Part shown: positions 33,087 to 38,871 of the stretch, in pieces | How positions within the stretch are numbered: position 1 is the stretch's first letter | Layout: each line of letters begins with the position of its first letter | DNA from: Hyphochytrium catenoides | Lineage: Eukaryota > Sar > Hyphochytriomycetes > Hyphochytriales > Hyphochytriaceae | NCBI GenBank assembly: GCA_900088475.1 | Contig: FLMG01003792.1 | Coordinates: forward strand, 1-38,871 | DNA length: 38,871 bases | Direction: 5' to 3' | Program-made: the position numbers and the translations under genes | Notes under the pieces: generated by a model | The model's input: only the letters and a program-made list of their open reading frames with translations | What the model was told of the DNA's origin: nothing | Databases searched by the model: none

Positions 33087-35069
33087 TCCTCTCTCTGCAT
33101 TCAACATCCCTCTGCCTCTTTCTTCCTGCTCTCTATGGTTTTTACGTGCCTCTTCTTCCATATGGAGTTACTTCCCCTACACTTTGTCTCTCCCTGTCTC
33201 TATCTTCTCCAAGTGTCTCTTCCATGGAGTTGGCTCTCCCTTAAGCTACGATTACTAAGACTGGCATGTGCGCTAACCACCCGTTTTCAGGTCTCATTAG
33301 CGGGCTGCTTCCTGCTTTAGTGCTCAAAGCGTTCATGGTCCTGCTGGTTAGGATTGTTACCTTCTTGTCGAAGTTTGAAGGGCGATGGACATGGAGCTCC
33401 GTCGCTCTTGGTACTCTAACGAAGCTTTTCTTCTTCAACGTACGTAGGCGGAGAAGGAAGCTGACAGCCAGCTTCTGCCTCTCTCTTGCTTGATATATAT
33501 ACTCTACTATCGTTGACGCTCTCTTTATTTAGTCTGCTCGAAACGGCAGCAAGCTCCATCATTGAAGTGCATGCGCAAGTTCCGCTCTCGCCTCAACCTT
33601 TGTGGATCCCTCTGTTATGTACTTTATCATCCTCTCTCCTCCATCCTCTCCTATCGGTCGCCGCCACCAGCTTGTGATTGACGATCCGATGTAGATATTG
33701 AACATTCTCTTAGGAGTTACGCTCACGGGTACCGTTCTGGACATCATAGACACAGCAGTAGACAACCCTTCGGAGCTGGTCGAATTGTTGGCTGACTCTC
33801 TCCCGCGCCAGTCAACTTTCTTCTTGAACTACGTTATGCTTAATGCCTTCGTGGTCCTGCCTTTTCGGCTTATGAGACTGAAGAGGCTAATTATCAATTG
33901 GATGAAGACGAGGAAAGCGACAACTAGTAGGCAGAAGAGAGATGCCTGGGTACCAGGTTAGCTAGAGTTTAGGAGTCTGTTCTGTCCATTCTTGATGCGC
34001 TTGCTTCCTTGCTCAAGTAGTCTCTCTCTCTCTCTCTCCACACCACGCTCTGTTTGCCTCCACCTCTTTCTGTTCAGTCTCATTGTTGGTCGTTGCCTCC
34101 GTTCTAGCTACAACTCTTGACTCTTCTTCAGCCGTCTGCTTCTTAATTCTTCCCTCCCCTAACTCTCCGTGGACGCCAGATTCTTCCCTATGCTGTTCGA
34201 CTCCCTACTCTATCTATGACCTATAAATGATCCCATCACTGTTCCTTTCTTTGTCTAGGAGAGCCACGTCACGGGGTATTTGTGGCTCAGGATCTGTTGA
34301 TCCTCGCTATCTCTCTGGCCTACTCTTGCATCGCTCCTCTTATGCTAGTCTTCGGCCTATTATACTTCGTGCTGGCATACTATACGACGCTTAACCACGC
34401 TCTTTACGTGCACATTCCGCAGTTCAGGTGAGCTTGACAGGAGACTTATCCCTTATAGTCCTCGCTTAGAGCTCACCTTGTTCCCAAATGTAGCACCGAA
34501 GGGCGTATCTGGAACTCCATAGTACGAAAGGTGATGATCAGCACTCTCATCTTCCAGCTCCTCATGGCTGGACAACTGGGGATAAAGCGGGCGGCAGTGA
34601 GCGCTCCGCTCGTTGCTATTCCAGTCGTTATGACCGTACTCTTCTGGCGCCGCATCACGACGTTCTATAAGCCCAGCACCACGAAGCCATCCCTGGAGGC
34701 AGCTGTTGAGCAGGATCTCTTTGAGATGGAGGTTAGACAAGAGAACTGTTCGTCCTTCTATCTCTTCCCATGTGTCGCTGCAGTCAGGACCTGGCCTCCA
34801 TTCACCTAACTTTTGTCCCCTTTCCCACTGCCTTCCCCGTCCTCCCTCCGCCGATCCTCAAGAACCAGCAGCAGACGGCTCAGATGGCCGCTGCTACCGG
34901 CCGTCCAGCTGGTCAGCCTCAGGAGGGTCTTTCAGAGAGAAAACTCGTCAACGCCTACGATCCGTACAACTATCCGCCGGTGAAGAAATATCAGCTCTAT
35001 GAAGAAGATTCTCTTAGAAACCCGTATGAAGAGGAAGACAGTTATCAGCTCTGGCAGGGGAGGCTATAG
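30529..35069 (+). CDS. CSC1/OSCA/TMEM63-family osmo/mechanosensitive cation channel, 11 exons
   Basis: This family forms dimeric channels opened by membrane tension or hyperosmotic stress and passing Ca2+ and other cations. My exons are 30529-30696, 30851-31011, 31255-31393, 31675-31914, 32160-32366, 32602-32920, 33291-33439, 33695-33956, 34259-34427, 34494-34731 and 34863-35069, giving 752 aa, GT-AG throughout and phases consistent. Family features include the N-terminal helix IATGAVGLVLLALFVCL, IYQHAGLDSLIVLRF, LFFLYREYKVFAFYR, YTLLVMDIPR and VVPK starting the cytosolic domain, YYEEEVEDL, CCFVTLSQRSK, DVIWENLKI, GLISGLLPALVLKAFMVLL with FLSKFEGRW, STFFLNYVMLNAF, and IAPLMLVFGLLYF. The C-tail is short, acidic and Tyr-rich (YEEEDSYQLW). 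The 31255 acceptor is the weakest splice call; about six residues of the first helical hairpin seem missing relative to relatives. Confidence 0.93.
33041..33085. other. Assembly gap (NNNN) beside C run and CT microsatellite
   Basis: A run of C ends in four N at 33046-33049, followed by a (CT)n tract. It lies in intron 6 of the channel gene, so the coding sequence is unaffected, but the true tract length is unknown. Confidence 0.97.
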
Positions 35070-36699
35070 CCCACTAAAGATCTAAGGGGTGGACCGTAGA
35101 CCTTCCAACATGTCAAGGGCGAGCTTTTGCTCTTCTGTCAAGCTTCTCTATGTCGCTATCGTCTGAAGGGCAGCCACCCACTTGCTTCCCAGTTGCCGAC
35201 TACTTAGCGTTAATGAGAGTGTCGTTAGATCTACTTCCTCTGTCCTTGTGAGCTCCAAAATAGCACAGGAAGAGATATTATTGCCTCTTAGAATAAGGGA
35301 TGATTCTTCTCGCCTCTTGCGTCGGAACTTCTTTTGATGAGAAGGGGGTATCAGACCGATGGGAATAGAACTATGAGCTTCCCCAACGGCTTCGCCAGTT
35401 TGATAAAGAGGAGGGCCCTCATCCTTGCTGCAAGGTAAAGGCCCGTTGTGGCCGGAAGGTCATCTGCGAGCACCTGCAATCGCACGGTCATCGTCACCAC
35501 ATATATATATAATGCAGCGGTCTCTATGAAGGACCTGCTATTCAGTGCAATGGCGACACACCATTAGCCGCTGCAGGGAAGAAGGGAGGAGTGTGCGACA
35601 TAGTTATGCCAGTTGTTTGAGGACAAGCTTCACGATGGTGACCACATAGAGTCGCCAAGTGTGACAACAAGAGAGAGACCCAAGAGGGGTGAACAAGAGG
35701 CACGAAGACGAGAGACCCTAGAGGGGACAACAAGAGGCACAAAGACGAGAGACACAAGAGTGGCTAAAAGACACCAATAGAGAGATCCAAGAGAGAGACC
35801 AAGAGAGAGACCCAGAGGGAGAATGATCCACAGATAGAGAGACCAAAGAGAAGAAACGAAGAGAAAGGGGAGGAGCCATCTAAAGAGAGACAGGTAGGCA
35901 GAGAACCTGCAAAAGAAGAGGCGAGAAGACGAGTAGTTCCTAGGAGGCGGGGGATCTGGACCCCAGAAGCTGTACTTAGTTCTAAATAGGGAGATGCGAG
36001 ACCCTAGAAAGAAAGAAAATGCCCTCTCTCTTTCTCTCTCTCTCTTTCTGTCTCTCCCTACATCTGTGTGTGTTTCCTTTCTCTCAGTCCCCCATTCTCT
36101 TTCTCTCTCTACCGCCCGCTGTGTGCCTTGGTCTTCTCTTCTCTATTCTTCCTCCCTTATATTACATTCTCTCTCCAGTGTTCCTCTCTCTCCCTCTTGT
36201 GACTTGACTTTACCAGAGCGGCGACAGAGATCGACGCAACCAAGCTCGTTGCTCTCCCAGCAGCTGGTCGAGAGTGTGGATAGAGAGAGACCTTGTCCCC
36301 ATTGAATGAAAGGGGCAAGACCCCATCCCATAGAGAGATCCACCGAACCAAAGAGTTGCTCTGTTCTTAGGCTGTTCTCCCGCCCGAAGAAGAGGTCCTC
36401 CAAGGACCCTCTGTCCATCCGTTCCAAGGAAGTCTCGTCCGGACGCAGTCCATCCTCTTATGCTATGGGAATGGAGAGCACAACTAAGCGAGAACGCCCT
36501 AGCTCTGAAGGTTTAGGCTAGGCTCCAGACAGGATAATGTATGGTCGCTCCTGAGGAAAAGAAAGGCAGCCGAAATGCAACATCGCTCTCTTATCTCTTG
36601 CCAGGTGGCTGCGAGGAAGTGGAGGGCCGTTCGGCTACGTCGTCCACAGGGCAACAAGGGAAGGCAGTCAGCCGGGACCTGAGGCTGTCACGGGCGTCA
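35070..36699. other. Intergenic, strongly strand-asymmetric low-complexity DNA
   Basis: 35070-35600 is the 3' flank of the channel gene without clear features. From about 35640 to 36005 the plus strand is purine (GA) rich, including a 37-bp tandem repeat. From about 36018 to 36200 it turns pyrimidine (CT) rich. Ser/Leu/Phe-rich frames there are compositional. 36300-36700 has Ser/Arg-rich frames that may be 5' sequence of the next gene. Confidence 0.55.
35673..35775. repeat. 37-bp tandem repeat, about 2.8 units
   Basis: Units begin gagagacc or gagagaca and contain acaagaggcac and aagac. They span 35673-35709, 35710-35746 and a partial 35747-35775. The repeat lies inside the GA-rich block. Confidence 0.85.
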
Positions 36700-38516
36700 T
36701 GCCGGCCACAGCCGAGAGAGTCCCGAGATCTCTCTTCCTCAGCTCTCAAGCCATGTGTCTCCTGCCCAACCATACCGCCGCCCTTCTTCGACACTGAAAG
36801 AAGCAGACGACGAGGCGACCTTTGAGGTCGTCTCTGCCGTTCCTCCGCCTGGGATCAACTTCAATCGGGACAGTCTGCTGGCCAGAGTGGCAGGCTGGGA
36901 CGCGTGGACGGCCTATTGCCGCTTTGGATGGCGGCACAAGGTCATCTTCTGGCTACTCTTCCTCGCGTACATGGCTGGGATGTTACACTTAGCGCTCATC
37001 ACCGACCTCATGTCCAAGAAGACAGAATCACAGCTCTTCCATCTTCCCTTCGTGATAATGGTCCCTTCAATGGTCCACATCTCGCTCTTCCTCAACGCTT
37101 TACTGCGCTATCATGCCGTCCGCTTCTCCCAATTCTGGTATATTGCGACAGCGGACTTTACTCTGCAATGGCGATCTCTTCCTGCCTTGACCTTCGTGGT
37201 CTGCTTCTCATCCCTGCGTGGTGTGCTATGAAGCTGGCGGATCTAGTGGACATGACTCAACCAACGGTTCGTCAAGGGTATCATATGGCCATGCTGCAGT
37301 GCGTGGTCGCGAACAGCCCTGCCCTAGTCGCGATAGTTGGCGGCTATGTCGACGAAGCCTATGATATATCCTGGCGCTTTGGAGGTTGGAGTTCACTGCC
37401 GCCGACCTGCAGTCTCAGATGGCAACGTCTATTGTCACCTTCGATGCAGCGAACTGCATTCAATTATTTTATCGCACTATGGAATAGGCCTACCGTGGCC
37501 GTGTGATCTGTGTGAACATTCCCTGGACGCTCACCTGCAGGCCGAAGAGTACATCTCCAACGGGCTGCTGTCTGGCTGTACCTAGTCCCCTGCCCATCGA
37601 CGAAGGCGCCAAAGCCACGGCAGAAGGAAAGGTGATAGAGTTAGCTAAGAATGAAGGCGTAGCAGGGGCGCCTCGTCGCGTCCACCCGGCTAGACCTCCT
37701 CTTCGCTCCTCGCCCTTGAGTCTGCTGATCACGCCGCAGGGTCCGCAGCGCGGCCCAACAACAATGGAGCTGGGAAGCGCCTTACCCTAAACACGCCGAC
37801 AAAGGTGATGGTCTTTACAGGGTCAGATAGTGTGTCTGAGAAGCTCTTCTGCTGCGGTACCTCTTCCAACAATTGTGTCTGTCAAGATGCTCGAAATGAC
37901 GCGGGGCTGGAGCCCTCGGGCACAGATGCGGGCTGGACTACTTATGAATAGCCTTGCTTTCCTTGGCATTCTGTTCTGCACCTTTTTCTGCTTTGCGTCG
38001 TCCCGCCGAGCGACATACCAGAAGAACCAGCAGGATTAGCGGCATTGAAGGAGGAGAAGGTATGCCTAGCACTGGGGGTGTCGCAGGAGAAGTTTTGGCA
38101 GGTCAAGCGACAGCTGTCCTTGGTCTGCTTTTTATCCCGCTGTGGAGTTTGTATGTTGTTTCCATGTACAATGTAACTCTGTTGCGTGAAGTCTACAAGT
38201 CCATTGAAGTCTCTTTTTTTACCTTGCAGTCCGTAGTTCTTTCTCTCTGTCTCTTCGACGCCTTTGAGTACGATGCTCGATGCGTCTGCCTCGTGGTCTT
38301 CTTCTTCGCCTTCAGGCAAGATCTCCTCCGCTCTCTGCCCAGCTCCGTATCAGCCTGAACCCGTGCTGTTAATCGCTCTTCGGCCGAACCTTAGGTCTCC
38401 CTGGCTGGTGACGCGTTGCTGCCGAGCGTCTGCGCGCTTGGTGTTAGTAAGAGGACTGTCGGACTGGTGGTCCTGCACAGCTTGTTCCTCTACGAACTCT
38501 ACTTCGGCGGCATATA
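36700..38516 (+). CDS. Multi-pass membrane protein, family unrecognised; exon joins unresolved
   Basis: Protein-like blocks in order: an acidic leader LKEADDEATFEVVSAV then RFGWRHKVIFWLLFLAYMAG, FVIMVPSMVHISLFLNALL (about 36830-37130); GYHMAMLQCVVANSPALVAI then DEAYDISWRF (about 37275-37380); MATSIVTFDAANCIQLFYR (about 37420-37480); MRAGLLMNSLAFLGILFC (about 37925-37980); and GLLFIPLWSLYVVSMYNV, VVLSLCLFDAFEYDARCVC (about 38120-38285); then possibly VGLVVLHSLFLYELYFGGI ending at a TAA at 38514-38516. About five to seven helices are likely. The frame changes between the first three blocks without a convincing intron, so the gene may contain assembly indels or be recently inactivated. A GC-AG intron after 38315 is possible. 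I do not recognise the family. Confidence 0.5.
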
Positions 38517-38871
38517 AAGGTGCGCTCCACTGTCCTCTAGCTGCTGCCGCCACAGGGCGCGGGTAGCAAATCAGTGAATGTAGAAGTAGATGACGGCGGT
38601 ACGCCCTGGATTAGTGGTGAAAAGCGGGGTCTCCGTTTGAAGCGTGGGATCTTGTAATGTAAGAAGACGGGCTAGTGAGTGCTAGGTCTTCACTTTAGCT
38701 GGCCAGGCCTGAGTTAGACTAGCGGGCAGAGGAAGACTTTAACTCCGGCGCTAACATAACGGCTTTGGTATCAGAAAGAAGTTATTAACTATCCTCTAGC
38801 CAGGAGTTAGTTAGGGCGGAAGAAGGTAGTAGAGTAGAGCGATAGACAGAAGAGAGCGAGAGGGAGAAAGA
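38517..38871. other. Right edge, no gene seen
   Basis: No open frame beyond overlaps with the preceding gene. The last about 40 bases are GA-rich. It may hold the 3' UTR of the membrane protein. Confidence 0.55.

Noticed and set aside
36000-36220. Ser/Leu/Phe-rich frames in the CT-rich tract
   Set aside because: They are direct products of CT-repeat composition and have no protein features.
1-38871. CRISPR arrays, bacterial operons, riboswitches or rho-independent terminators
   Set aside because: The DNA is eukaryotic with spliceosomal introns. No regularly spaced direct repeats or bacterial signals were seen.

Overview
The window is nuclear DNA of a eukaryote. At least four genes are cut by GT-AG introns (55 to 370 bases) whose phases join cleanly. 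Coding DNA is sparse, and the rest is CT/GA microsatellites, decayed non-LTR retroelements and one-off relics. There are no operons, rRNA or tRNA that I could see. The gene mix (CAX exchanger, PhoD-type phosphatase, AGC kinase with a DFD motif, lipocalin carrying a PAN-like segment, CSC1/OSCA channel, fungal-type NHA antiporter relic) suggests a unicellular alga or other protist, perhaps a stramenopile. That assignment is inference and weak.

Layout: 1-1655 is low-complexity repeat sequence. 1656-4319 (minus) is an 8-exon Ca2+/H+ exchanger. 4320-8585 holds wrecked retroelement sequence, including a sense reverse-transcriptase fragment followed directly by an inverted second copy. 8586-10542 (minus) is a 5-exon PhoD-like phosphatase. 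12.7-16.15 kb holds two related retroelement remnants lying tail to tail, both keeping a Cys/His knuckle and a downstream nuclease-like domain. 18655-19920 (minus) is an intronless AGC kinase. 22661-23941 (plus) is a 2-exon lipocalin with an inserted Cys-rich segment. 24668-25881 (minus) is a dead NHA1-type Na+/H+ antiporter. 26680-27057 (plus) is a pogo/Tigger-like transposase scrap. 30529-35069 (plus) is an 11-exon CSC1/OSCA/TMEM63-like channel. About 36700-38516 (plus) is a multi-pass membrane protein of unknown family whose exons I could not fully join.

The genes are independent units on both strands. Three of the membrane proteins (CAX, CSC1-like and the dead NHA) belong to families that handle cations, and the phosphatase and lipocalin carry signal peptides, so the locus leans toward membrane and secreted proteins. 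Nothing in the sequence shows that they act together. All exon models are hand-built from reading frame, splice dinucleotides and family motifs, and no transcript data were available.
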